A stretch of 64,000 bases of DNA from Rhynchopus euleeides (taxonomy: Eukaryota > Euglenozoa > Diplonemea > Diplonemida > Diplonemidae): the NCBI GenBank assembly GCA_963210315.1, contig OY723256.1, positions 2,046,001 through 2,110,000 on the forward strand, in the 5' to 3' direction. The position numbers and the translations under genes were made by a program. Positions within the stretch are counted from its first letter, which is position 1, and each line of letters begins with the position of its first letter. Under the pieces are notes generated by a model. That model ran no database searches, had not been told where the DNA came from, and saw only the letters and a program-made list of their open reading frames with translations. Below are positions 45,585 to 55,458 of this stretch, piece after piece.

Positions 45585-46026
45585 CGTCTGCCTCTGTGCA
45601 GCGTCACTCGGTGCCATCGAATACATGGCGACAGCCACCAACTCGAGACAGATCTGCTTGTCTGGAGGGCTGAGACAAGAACACGAACGTCTTTCAAGCA
45701 GTCTTGAAGGTCGCCAAGCCTATTGGGGGCAACTAACAGATGAGATTTGTTTGTTGCCTGTCGTCACAGCTAGGTGCCCATCTCCTCGATAACGGAATGT
45801 GTGCAGAGATCTCGTGGACCCTTTGGCCATTCTGTCGTGCACCCACTCCACCCACAACGCACACCTGTCACGAGTGGTCGCTCCCCCGCCCTCCTCCACC
45901 CTGAAGGTTGAACCCTCAAGGACCAGTGATCTCCTGCTGGCCGGGCTGCGATACAGCGAAGCCTTCCTACTTACCAGCGAATCCAGACTGTAGGGAACAG
46001 ATGTTCACTACCGTGGCCTCCGGCGG

Positions 46027-46047
46027 CTGGGGGGCTCCGCCCCCCAG
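46027..46047. repeat. GC-rich hairpin
   Basis: Perfect 9-bp stem CTGGGGGGC/GCCCCCCAG with a 3-base loop. Confidence 0.8.
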
Positions 46048-46197
46048 ACCCCCCTGCGTAAAAAAATTGCACCAGACCGGTTTTTTGGCCGAGAGTCCAA
46101 ACTTTCAAAGCAGCTGCTGCACCTGCCCCAGCACTCAGTACGACAGGACGCGCGCAGGCACCGGGCCCTCTCAGATTCTGGGAGGGTTTGCGCGGGT

Positions 46198-46220
46198 CGC
46201 GCGCGCCGAAGGCGCGCGCG
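46198..46220. repeat. GC-rich hairpin near the right end of the outer hAT-like element
   Basis: Perfect 10-bp stem of alternating CG with loop GAA, followed by A-rich sequence. It mirrors the hairpin at 45211-45235 in the nested element. Confidence 0.85.
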
Positions 46221-46292
46221 AAAAAATTTCAAAACCAGAAAAACCGGAAAACGGCGCCAGAAAAAAAGTCTATCTTATACCCGGAACAACGC

Positions 46293-48257
46293 GCTGTCAA
46301 AAAAAAAAAAGAAGGGCAGCGGTCCCTCGGGACGGGTGCGTGGCGACACCCCCCTTAGCCAGCTTCGCAAATCAGACATGCAGATATTGGAAAAAGAAAA
46401 CTTTGAAGCAATCCGGAAATCTGTGAGTTTTTATACCACAGAGGCAGTATCTATTCACATACGGAGGGATAGCACTGATGAGTTTCCCCCTCCGAAACTA
46501 CCTATGTATGCGTTAGGAAACGAAACATGATGTGAACCTGAGAAAGCCAAATGCAGAAATGTTCTCCTTCTTTCAGAATCAAGTGTACCCTGTGCTGTGA
46601 ATACTTCCTGAGGTTGAGGACGGACCCCGTCTATACTTTGAAAGTACACTGCCCCCGAACCTGCTCGCAGGGTAAGGGGCGTCAATGGGACAGATCAAGC
46701 TTGCTTGTGATTGTCGACACCAAAAAAAAAAAAGAAGAAAGTGAATGAAAAGATGGTCGTGCGCACTGCATTTCTCAAGGAAAAAATACCCCAACAAATG
46801 ATTTTCGAGACGGAATCGGGTCGGCCTGAGGCCCCCCCCCCCCCCCCGCCACACCAACATACCGTAAAAGGGGAAAATACTGGACCGATGAATGTTCCGA
46901 AACGGAGGGCCGTTCCAACAAGCGTATCGTTCCGTAATTTCGTCGGTTCATGGCCATATTGCGTCCTGCTTTTTAATTTATCCCTTTTTACGGCATGCTG
47001 TTTCGCCCCAGAATATTTGGTGCTGCTGTTTGGCATTATCCATTTCCCGCTTCGCGGTGTGGTGGTGCGTCGCCTCAGTGGCCGGGTGGCCCTCTTCTCC
47101 CACCCACACCCCACCCCACCCACTCTTCCCGCCATCTCCCGCAGAATGTGTCTCGCTTCTGCGTGTCGCGGAGTAAGTAATGAAGGAAATCACACAACGG
47201 AAGTTTTAGTGTCAGCTTGTATCGTCATATCACCTGTCCGGCAGACGGCGTTGTTGAGGAATAGAACCGCACCCACAAGGCAGCGTGCGGCAGTGTGTTG
47301 CTGCTGGCTTTCTCTAGCTTCTCTTCACAACCCCCCTAACCCGCTATGATAGCGAGCGTTTTGACTGTCTTTGAGATGTTTTTTGAACCGTCTCTTGGTA
47401 TTGCTGTGGCCAGCTGCTCCCTGCATTTGGCCTCCGCTGCAACCCATCCTCACGACGCATCGCCGTCTCTTGTCTTTCAACAAGGAAGACTTGGCTGTTT
47501 GCGCACAAGCGGGCCCTTTCCCCCTGTGCGGAGGAAGAAGCACCACGGGGGGTGTGTGATGTGGCTTGCCGTTGCGCATCCCTTGATATTCTGTGTTATT
47601 GCACGTCACCCCTCCTCTGTCTTCTGCAACGGCTTCTCCCTCCATCTCTTCCTCCTGCCTGCGCCTGCGCTTCTGTTCCGTTCATATGTCATTGTTATAT
47701 TTGCCTCTTCACACTGTCGGCAGCATAGTAGAGCTGAGTTCGACAACGCAGGGAGGGGGGGGGGGTAGGGAGGTGCGAGTCTGCTTGTTTTTTGTTTGAG
47801 ATGGCGGCGGGTTTGCGCTGAAGAGTGATATCCAGTTGTTCTGCCAATAAAACCGTGCACCGCACACCGCCCCCTTCCATCCCGTGTGGATTTGTGGGGA
47901 AGCGTCAACTCGCATCACAACATCTGCAAGGTGGTGGGGTGGGAGAAGGATGCAAAGGCAGACCTGAGGTGTCACTTTGTTGTGGTCGACGCTTCTGGGC
48001 TCAAAGGATGTCAACAGCAGGCAGCAATAAATCGCGTTTGGAGCGGGGTGTGTGTATACATGTGTGGCGCTGATGGCCGCATATTCCTTCCCACCCCCGC
48101 CACCTGCCTTCCTTGGCGGCAAACAGGTGTCAGCCTTGACCTGATTTCATCTGCCCCCGTACCCATCTCGACTACGACCCACGGTCGCGATGCTCTTTCC
48201 GGGTCGTGGACGAGGCCCCCCCACCACCACCACCCTGTGCAGGTTGCAACGTGTGCT
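46293..48257. other. Intergenic region, partly AT-richer
   Basis: No gene I can support. 46370-46700 is less GC-rich than the surroundings. A 64-codon open frame at 46336-46530 there has protein-like composition but no known relative. Two A12-GAAG runs lie at about 46299 and 46722. A C-run of about 17 lies near 46833. Confidence 0.5.
48216..48242 (+). promoter_or_regulatory. Predicted splice acceptor for the LamG-like gene
   Basis: C/A-rich tract ending in TGCAG, 15 nt before the ATG at 48258. Confidence 0.45.
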
Positions 48258-48851
48258 ATGGCGATGCGGTGGAGCGTGTGTGTGTGCGGCGTGCTGGCCG
48301 TGGTGCTGCGGCAGGCAGTCGCCGAACCCGCCGCAGCGGAGGGTGGAGTCGTGGAAGACGACATGAGCACCCGTGCCGACGTGAGCCGAACTGTCGCAGG
48401 TGTCTTGGACTCGTTCCCAGGGAACTGGTGCAGTGCACCTGGGAGGAGTGCTCAGCATGTCGTCGGTCACACGTCCCCGGCATCCTTTCAGCACCCCACT
48501 CTCACCTTCGGCGGGAATGTGCACGTGCAAGCGACTGTGAGGACGGGTGTCACTGCCACGTTCTTCCGGCTTTCCTCTGATTCAAGCAACCCCTTTGATC
48601 CCGGCCACGACGCCGTCATTCTGGAGTATACGTCTCATGACATGGGCCAGTTGCACCTCACCACGACTGGTCAAGCAGGGCAAGAAGTCCGGCGCATCAC
48701 GTGTCCGTGGCAACCTTCCTGGAGGGAGATTGTGAATGTCGAGGCGACTATCGTGAAGGATTTCAACGGGGTTGGCCGGGGGGTCATGTACGTCAACGAT
48801 GAGCAGTGCGTCAGTGGCACACTCTACGTACCTAAGTTCGCCGTGCGCAAC

Positions 48852-48915
48852 ACCAACATGGTCAACCTTTGGGGTTGGGCGGAACCAACATGGTCAACCT
48901 TTGGGGTTGGGCGGA
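48852..48915 (+). repeat. 32-bp tandem duplication inside the LamG-like gene
   Basis: Two perfect adjacent copies, 48852-48883 and 48884-48915. As 32 is not a multiple of 3 it shifts the frame; with a single copy the frame of domain 1 runs directly into domain 2. Confidence 0.9.
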
Positions 48916-49446
48916 AGGGCATAAGCCTGACTTCGACAGTGTGATTATCGACTTCACGATGTCTGCATGCATGATGGCTCCGCCGTGCCGCAATTCGCAG
49001 GAAGTTGTCACTTTCCAGTTGGACAGGGGCAGCTTCGCCGAGGAGACTCCGTTGACGTTTGGCGGACCGATCTACATCCGTGCAACGGCGACGATCAACA
49101 GCCACAGGCCGTGGAGCCGCATTATCGACTTTGGGAATGGCCGTGGGCGAGACAACATCTTCATCGCTTTCTGGGACACAAATCATATTGGGCTGGCTGT
49201 GCACCGGCCTGTGGGGTGGCAGCACCTCGTGTGTCGGCAGGAGGTGCCACTTGGAGATCCCTTCGTTGTGGAGGTGACCATCTTGCCTGACGGGGAGTCT
49301 GCGACACAGGGTGTGGCGACCATCTACATCAACGGTGAGAAGTGTATCGCGGGATCGATGTACCTGCCTGAGGTGGTGAAACGCAGCGGGAACCGCATTG
49401 GGAAAAGCCACTGGCCTGACCCACTCCTCGACGGCACAGTGGACAG

Positions 49447-50276
49447 ATTGATTTTGTTTATAGACTGACTCATCCAGAGGATCCAGGGAGCCCGGCGCAA
49501 TTGCCAGACCCCCCAGACGGCCAGAAGACGCCGGTCTTCGCCGGGGCGGACCCAGCTAAAAGCTAACAGCAAGAACAGCAATAAAAAGGGAGAGCGTGCT
49601 CCTATCTCTGTGGGCTGGCGGGAAAAGGCTAAAAGGTAGAAAGGAAGGAAGCAATGTGCAACAAAATACGATTAATGCACTCGTTTGTTAACACCGCGCC
49701 GGTCGCATAATGCTGCGGTCGGATGAACGATTGACTGATCAACTCCAACCCAGTGGGCGTAAAAAGGAGAAGACGGGAACAACGGCTGGTCTAAACAGGA
49801 CGAACGGACACTCACCACCACAGGGTATTCCAGAGGCGTTCCTGGTCGCGGCTCGACTGGTCGAACAACAGGTGACGGGCAAAATATCGTGGTGAAAAAG
49901 AACTAAAAGTAGGAAGGCGAAGGAAGGCAAAGCCGGGGGATCCACGTGTGCGGTGAACTTGTCCCACGTGCGCATGTGCGTTAAACTAGTCCCACGCGCC
50001 CCGGTGAAAAACACGTAACACGGTTGCCGCCCACAGTTTCTTCTGGCCACGCGGCGCGCTTCATGAGCGCCGCGTGCAGCCTGACTGGTCTTAGCGGCCT
50101 AAGCGAAACACCGGGTCTCCAGAGGGATACATCCAGCCTACACGCAATGCGCTACCTTAAGCCAAAGCGTGCAGCGTAGCTTACCTCAACGGTCTGTTCG
50201 CAAAGGCCCCCAGGGTTCACCACGTGGAGGTGCCAGCCGTAGTCGCCAGGTCCGCTCCCCTGACGACCCATCACCC
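49447..50276. mobile_element. 830-bp insertion with 20-bp flanking direct repeats
   Basis: A perfect 20-bp direct repeat CTCGACGGCACAGTGGACAG lies at 49427-49446 and 50277-50296, in the same reading frame of the LamG-like gene. Such long duplications are typical of target-primed (LINE/SINE) insertion. On the minus strand the inserted DNA would end in an A-rich stretch, ATAAACAAAATCAAT, next to the left repeat, so a minus-strand retroposon is my preferred reading. No reverse-transcriptase domain is visible. The part inside the right repeat is also weakly similar to the gene, so a complex duplication cannot be excluded. Confidence 0.6.
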
Positions 50277-50816
50277 CTCGACGGCACAGTGGACAGCCTT
50301 TTCATCTCTTCCTGTCCACTGCGCTGCGCTAATGTGGAAGTCATAGAATTTGACGACCCCCAGCACGTCATTGGCCCCTTGATCTTCGGCGACGAAGTGC
50401 ACGTCAGGTCAACAGTGACGTTCAACAGACACACGTTGTGGGCACGCATCTTTAACTTCGGGAACGGTGCGACGCAGGACAACGTGTTCCTAGGACTGTC
50501 TCAGGACACGAAGCAACTTGTGCTGGAGGTGTGGCGGGGGGACGTTAAACAGAACGTGCTGTGTACATCCGACATGCCCCTCAACAAAGCAGTCGTTGTC
50601 GAGGCGACTATCACATACAGCAGTGCGCCGACTGCGTCGACTACCGACGGTGTGGGTTCCATCTACATCGACAGTGTGGAGTGCGGCAGAGGCCCGCTGC
50701 ACCTCCCTCCGAAGGTGCAACGCATCAGCAACTTCATTGGTAACCACGGCTGGCCTCCAGGCGTCAAGCTTGATGGCAAGGTGCACAACTTCGAGCTTTC
50801 GACCTGCCAACAGTGA

Positions 50817-51919
50817 TGCTACCCGTGATGAAGCACCGTACAGCGGACAATTGCGGGACTCAGCACACAAAGCAGGATACACGTGTGGGACTGCTGAGAT
50901 GTAGGTTTGGGTACTGGGGCCTTTCCACACCACAGAGTGAGAAGGCACAGACGTGTTGGTCTGGTGAACCTTTGACGTGTTTAGTTCAATATTGCATTCA
51001 TTGCATTGCTTGTCCTTATCCCCGTTTGCTTTCAGGCGGAAGCCCGCATGCGGTGGACAAATTGGTCCCCGTTCACCCCGCGACCGACACAAGGTATTGC
51101 TCCATGAACAGCGACGGAGGGCACGGCAGCATGGCCTGCGACATGGGTGTGTCGCGGTCAGCAGGCGTCCCTCCTGCTCCTGTCGCTGTTTGCCGCGTGA
51201 AGGTCTTCACATGCAAAGGAACTTATACAGAGAACGAAAGCCCTGATGAAGGCAGGGTGCTGAAGACATGCTGGAGGCGGGCAGGGCAACACGACACCAG
51301 GAAGGAGGAGGAAGCGGATCATGCCTGCCTGTGGCACCACCACAGAGGCAGGGGCTCGGTGTGTTGCTGCGTCGCTTTGCATGGGGTGGCATGCACACCA
51401 CCACCCTGTGCGCGTTGCAACGTGTGCTCTGGCGACCGGCCCTTATTCCCCGTTGATTTCATATCGGGTTCTTGCTCTGAGTGTTACGCACACCTGTGTG
51501 CCAAACGTGTGCCGCACACCACGAGCCTCATCCATCGCAGGAGTTGTGCTTAGTGACTCTGTGTGTGAAAGCGTCAACGCATCGCAAACAAACACCGGGA
51601 GGCTGCCTCTGACCTTTTTTGAGCGAAGGCTAGTCCCCAACCATGATGCGGCTGCTTTTGCTTCAGGTGCTGTATCATCGGCCAACACACATTACTCTCG
51701 GGTCTCGGACTTTCTTCCACCCACACCCACTCTCACCCGCTTCCCCCAACTCAACGGACACAAAGAGATGCTGTTGAGAATTGCTATTTTCCAAGCACCG
51801 TGCGACCCCTGCCTCTCTTCTTCTTGACCCACGCCACCAAAAGGGCTACTCTACCACCACACACACCACCACATTAGAGGCAGCCACGCCAGCCACTACA
51901 CACCACACCTCTTGCGACG
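50817..51919. other. Intergenic region with a remnant of the LamG-like gene's 5' end
   Basis: No intact gene. About 33 bases at 51394-51431 closely match 48225-48262, the acceptor and start region of the LamG-like gene, with the AG and ATG altered. This suggests a decayed tandem copy. The last 100 bases before Ran are C/A-rich. Confidence 0.45.
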
Positions 51920-52576
51920 ATGTGTTCGGATCGGACAACGAGCGATGCGATACCCACGTTCAAGCTACTGTTGGTGGGTGACGGCGGGACAGGGAAGACC
52001 ACGTTTCTGAAGCGGCATCTGAGCGGGGAGTTCGAGACGAAATACATCCCGACTGTCGGGGTGGAGGTGCACCCGCTGACGTTGCTTACGACGAGGGGGG
52101 CGGTCTGCCTGAACGTGTGGGATACAGCCGGGCAGGAGAAGTACGGGGGACTGAGGGATGGGTACTGCCTTCAGGGGCAGTGTGCCATCATCATGTTCGA
52201 CGTGACGTCGCGGCAGACGTACAAGAATGTGCCGAACTGGCACCGCGATGTGACGCGCATGTGTGGGAACGTGCCCGTGGTGCTGGTGGGGAACAAGGTG
52301 GATGTGATGGACCGGCGGGTCAAGGCGCGTGCGATCACATTCCACCGGCGGAAGAACCTGCCGTACTGCGACGTGTCTGCGAAGTCGGGCTTCAACTTGG
52401 AAACGCCTTTTCTGTGTCTGCTACGCAAGCTTGCAAACGACAACAGGCTGGAGCTGATTCAGGAGTGCACATTGCCGCCTTGTCGGTTGACGGCTGCGCA
52501 GGTCAAGATGATGCGGGAAGAGGCGAGGGCTCTGATGAATGTGGAGCTCGGCGACTCCGATGATGAATTTGTTTAA
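51920..52576 (+). CDS. RAN: Ran GTPase
   Basis: 218 aa. Ran drives nuclear import and export and spindle assembly by cycling between GTP and GDP forms. All nucleotide motifs are seen: P-loop G-D-G-G-T-G-K-T-T (20-28), switch I K-Y-I-P-T with Thr45, D-T-A-G-Q with catalytic Gln72, N-K-V-D (125-128) and S-A-K (153-155). Diagnostic Ran stretches include G-V-E-V-H-P, G-G-L-R-D-G-Y and F-H-R-R-K-N-L. There is no C-terminal cysteine for lipid attachment, as expected. The acidic tail ends D-S-D-D-E-F-V instead of the usual run of acids plus Leu. Length matches the family. No intron. The start is the first ATG; several AG sites at 51876-51892 could be the acceptor. Confidence 0.95.
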   Translation: MCSDRTTSDAIPTFKLLLVGDGGTGKTTFLKRHLSGEFETKYIPTVGVEVHPLTLLTTRGAVCLNVWDTAGQEKYGGLRDGYCLQGQCAIIMFDVTSRQTYKNVPNWHRDVTRMCGNVPVVLVGNKVDVMDRRVKARAITFHRRKNLPYCDVSAKSGFNLETPFLCLLRKLANDNRLELIQECTLPPCRLTAAQVKMMREEARALMNVELGDSDDEFV

Positions 52577-53024
52577 TACCGGGACGAGACCCACCCTGCA
52601 AAGTGCTTTCGATAACACCACCTTTGAGAAGGCTTGTTTGATGACGCTGTATGATTTGAAGATGGTGCAGTGTTCCGCATTTTTTTTGGCTGTGGAATGC
52701 GATCCATGTTTCTGGAAGAGTGCTCACTTTGGCCAGTTTTGCCGACGTTCGACTTGCGAACCCGGTTTTGCTCATTGAGAATGTGACGTATTTGCTTTGC
52801 CTTTGGTATTGCCACCCCAACCTTGACACCCCCCTTGAACACCGGGTGGCTGCCGTGTTGCTGGCACTCCCTCCCATGCCTGCGGCGTTCAGCGACCCGA
52901 CTGTGGAACTGAACGTGCGTATGGCAAGGAGGCAGTGCCAGCAGCATGGTGTTGTATCCCCGTGGTTCACGGTGGACAGGATGGATGGATATCCCGCATT
53001 GGAGAACCAGATTGGATATCCCAC

Positions 53025-53133
53025 CGGCGATCATCTCCCACAGGGGAGGTGTGCGTGTTCCCCCCTGGGAGAACGTGTGTTATCCCACAGGGGAACTGAT
53101 CGGATGTACACCTCCCCTGTGAGATGGTCGCCG
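53025..53133. repeat. 109-bp inverted repeat
   Basis: Arms of 26-28 bases (53025-53052 and 53108-53133) pair with one mismatch and a two-base gap. The arms contain CACAGGGGAGGTGT and its complement. The loop holds two further CCCACAGGGGAAC-like copies. Confidence 0.75.
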
Positions 53134-53861
53134 CCGGACCGTATCCCACGTGGGGCACGCGTCCTGTCCGCCGTGTTTGTTTGGCGTTTGCTTTTTGAAG
53201 ATTGGGTGTGAAGGTTTTTGACGATTTGTCGATTTGGCCATTTGCCCCCCCTTTTTTTTGCGCATCACGAAGATACCTTTTGGGGTTTGTCCCATTTTTT
53301 GTCACTTTTTTGCAAGAACAGCTAGCTTTTCGCACTAAAAAGACTTGTGGCAGCGTTCGGTATCCTGCACACATGCACTCGCAGGCACCGTTTGTACAAA
53401 CAAAGAACGCAATTCCAAGTCTTTTGTGTAGCCTTATGCAATGAAGGAGGGAATGGAACACCGAGAAGGCAGGTCCGTTTGAGTTTACTCACGGCACGCG
53501 TAGTGCCGTGATTGCAAAGCCACATCTCACCTCCTCACAGGTCGAGGTGTGTGTGTGTGTTTCACAACAACCTCACCCCCCCGCCCCGCCACCCCCTCGT
53601 GTTCAGCCACATGTGTCGATAGTGTTCCTTTATTTTTGCCTTTTTTTCGGCCCCTCCGATCTCCTAGCCTACCTCCTACCCTAACCCCTGGAGGCCCCCA
53701 CACGATGTTCCTTGCGAAGCAGCTGAACACCCAGCTCGAAGCGGACGACACACGCAGGCATCCAACACCCCTCACCTCCCCCCCCCTCCACACCCCCCTT
53801 TCTTTGCTTTTCATCTCGCCAAGTTGGCCCAACGCACGCCCCAACCAAACTGCCCCGATGA

Positions 53862-53884
53862 TACCTCACCCCCACCCCTTGCAG
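53862..53884 (+). promoter_or_regulatory. Predicted splice acceptor for the PPR gene
   Basis: C/T/A tract ending in TTGCAG, 35 nt before the ATG at 53920. Confidence 0.5.
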
Positions 53885-53919
53885 GACCCGATGGCGGGGC
53901 ACTGCTGAGCTGTCGGGTG

Positions 53920-55458
53920 ATGCACCCCCCTCACGTCCCACCGCTGCTGGGCCGCCAAACCCTCCGCTATACACGCCTGCTCCGGCAGGCACGGACAGAC
54001 AGCACCGACACCACCACCACCGCACCCCCACCACCCCGTCCCCTCGCCACGGGGAGCACCACCCCTGGCGGCCTCCCCAAGCTGTGGCACGGCGGCAGCG
54101 CTGCCACGGGCCGACTCATCATCGAAGGGCGCGATGGCCTCCAGAGTGCATACGGGCAACAGCCCCACCGCGGCGTGTCTGTCCGGGGCGCCCGCACCGA
54201 CGGGGCCACCGCAGCCCTCATCAAGCAAGCCAAACCCTCCAGCTGCGACCAGCTGGAGCGACTTGTGACCCGCCTGCAGTCTGAAAACTGGACCTTCGGC
54301 GAGCACTCCCTCACGGTGCTGGTCAGCTTCGCTGCGAGGGTGAGGCACTTCGCACTCGCGAAGAGGCTGCGCAGGAGGCTGAGGGAGATAACCCGCAGCG
54401 CGTCGGGGGAGACATACAACACATTCCTATACCTCGCAGCTGTGCAGGGGTCTGTTGTAGACGCGAAGCGCCTGTGGGAGGAGATGCGCGCCGCCTCCAA
54501 ACTCTCCTCACGCAGCTACGTCAACGCGATGCTCCTCCACCGGGGGCTGCGCCGCCCCGACAATGCGGTGCGCGCCTACCTGGTGCTGCGTGCCTCGGAC
54601 CATGCGGTGACCCCCTCCGCCACAACGCTGTGCATCACATGCTGCGTGGCGCTGCTCAAATCAGGCCCCCCCCCCGAGGCTCTGACGGCCCACATGCGGG
54701 AGGCTGGCTTCGCCGACACCACCGCCCACCCCACTCATGCCGACAGCGCCGACATGTTGGAATCATTCGCCTTGGCGGAGGGTGCGCGGCACGACCCTCC
54801 GTGGGATACCCAGCTGTGCGTTGCCCTGCTGTCGCTGTACAGCGTCTGCGAGGAGCGCCGCTGTGGCGGCGGCGGCGGGGGTGGGCGCGACTTCATGAGG
54901 GTGGCCATGCCTGTGCTGCAGCAGGCGCACGACAGGCAGGCGGTGCCTCTGTGGACTGCGATCATCACACACTACGCGCGGTGCCCCGACACCCGCGGCT
55001 TTGCCACCGCCCTTCTGATGCTGAAGCGGGGCGTGCACCTCTCCGATATGGACCTGGTCTGCTTTGGGGCAATCCTCACCGCCTGCGCGAGTGTCATCCG
55101 CAGCGCGACCTCGCAGCGCACCACCGACACCTGCCTCAGAGAGACGGACTGGGTGCTGCAGCAGGCATGCCGGACTCGCTGTGACGGCGTGAGAGCACTG
55201 CATTCGAAGGCCGCGTCTGTATTCTGGGAGAAGCTCTTCCGGGTGTACGATGCTGCAGGTGCCGTGGCGAAGGCGCGCCAGGCGCTGGCGATGATCCTGG
55301 AGGGTGGTGGTACCCCGACCCCGGAGGTGGAGATGCTGCTGCGGCGCATCGAGGCTGATGCGGCCCGGGAGGAGGAGGGTGGCCCAGAGGTGCAGGGTTC
55401 CTCCCATATCGCGGAGACACTGGGCCCGGGCAAAAAGCAGCAGTACGTTATTCTGTAG
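53920..55458 (+). CDS. Pentatricopeptide-repeat (PPR) protein
   Basis: 512 aa. PPR proteins bind organelle RNA and act in its processing, editing or translation. Residues 1-80 are rich in Pro, Thr, Arg and Ser with few acids, suitable for an organelle presequence. Helical-pair repeats follow: T-Y-N-T-F-L-Y-L-A-A-V-Q-G-S-V-V-D-A-K-R-L-W-E-E-M is a textbook PPR, then S-Y-V-N-A-M-L-L-H-R-G and further degenerate repeats to about residue 480. A seven-Gly run lies near residue 320. The ATG at 53920 is the first in frame after the acceptor at 53884. Alternatively an upstream exon (53705-53822, joined in phase via a weak GTTGGC donor to 53885) would add about 50 residues. No catalytic DYW or NYN domain is visible. 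Confidence 0.8.
   Translation: MHPPHVPPLLGRQTLRYTRLLRQARTDSTDTTTTAPPPPRPLATGSTTPGGLPKLWHGGSAATGRLIIEGRDGLQSAYGQQPHRGVSVRGARTDGATAALIKQAKPSSCDQLERLVTRLQSENWTFGEHSLTVLVSFAARVRHFALAKRLRRRLREITRSASGETYNTFLYLAAVQGSVVDAKRLWEEMRAASKLSSRSYVNAMLLHRGLRRPDNAVRAYLVLRASDHAVTPSATTLCITCCVALLKSGPPPEALTAHMREAGFADTTAHPTHADSADMLESFALAEGARHDPPWDTQLCVALLSLYSVCEERRCGGGGGGGRDFMRVAMPVLQQAHDRQAVPLWTAIITHYARCPDTRGFATALLMLKRGVHLSDMDLVCFGAILTACASVIRSATSQRTTDTCLRETDWVLQQACRTRCDGVRALHSKAASVFWEKLFRVYDAAGAVAKARQALAMILEGGGTPTPEVEMLLRRIEADAAREEEGGPEVQGSSHIAETLGPGKKQQYVIL

Larger units (their letters stand above)
44388..46284. mobile_element. hAT-like non-autonomous element, outer (1,897 bp)
   Basis: Flanked by a perfect 8-bp direct repeat AACAACGC (44380-44387 and 46285-46292). 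The ends are imperfect inverted repeats: the left starts CAGGGGATAAGATAG, and the right end in reverse complement is CCGGGTATAAGATAG, 13 of 15 matching. An 8-bp target duplication plus ends beginning C-A-G-G-G is characteristic of the hAT superfamily. Just inside each end are runs of GGTTTTCC/AAAACC motifs. Close to the right end is a GC hairpin at 46198-46220. No transposase-like open frame was found, so it is non-autonomous or decayed. A second related element is inserted in it at 44598. Confidence 0.75.
48258..50816 (+). pseudogene. Broken gene for a secreted protein with three LamG-like domains
   Basis: The start at 48258 encodes a signal-peptide-like N terminus (M-A-M-R-W-S-V-C-V-C-G-V-L). 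Three homologous domains of about 150-190 residues follow. Shared features are F-G-G/F-G-D then I/V-x-V/I-R/Q-A/S-T, then W-x-R-I-x-x-F-G-N-G with D-N-x-F in domains 2 and 3. Near each end are V-E-A/V-T-I and a Y-I/V-N/D-x-x-x-C-x-x-G segment. This pattern suits LamG/concanavalin-A-like jelly rolls, often carbohydrate- or protein-binding on secreted proteins. Two lesions break it. A 32-bp tandem duplication (48852-48915) shifts the frame between domains 1 and 2. An 830-bp insertion (49447-50276) then brings a stop at 49466-49468 at the end of domain 2. Domain 3 is open again from the right flank to the stop at 50814-50816. Recent breaks are likely, because the three pieces are otherwise intact. 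Confidence 0.75.
52577..53919. other. Intergenic region
   Basis: No gene recognised with confidence. It contains an inverted repeat at 53025-53133 and a T-rich stretch near 53250-53310. Upstream of the PPR gene, a possible short exon (53705-53822) is discussed under the PPR entry. Confidence 0.5.

Noticed and set aside
46336..46530. 64-codon open frame with protein-like composition
   Set aside because: No start context, no known domain, and it lies in an AT-richer non-genic stretch. Possibly a mobile-element fragment.
47146..47173. Mini-exon: CAG acceptor, ATG, nine codons, then GTAAGTAA donor
   Set aside because: It could join in frame to the LamG-like gene after a 1.07-kb intron, but the gene has its own acceptor, ATG and signal peptide. 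A one-in-three frame match is weak evidence.
53705..53822. Possible first exon of the PPR gene
   Set aside because: Phase fits with a GTTGGC donor and a 62-nt intron, but the donor is unlike the other introns and the gene has an ATG after the acceptor. Kept only as an alternative.
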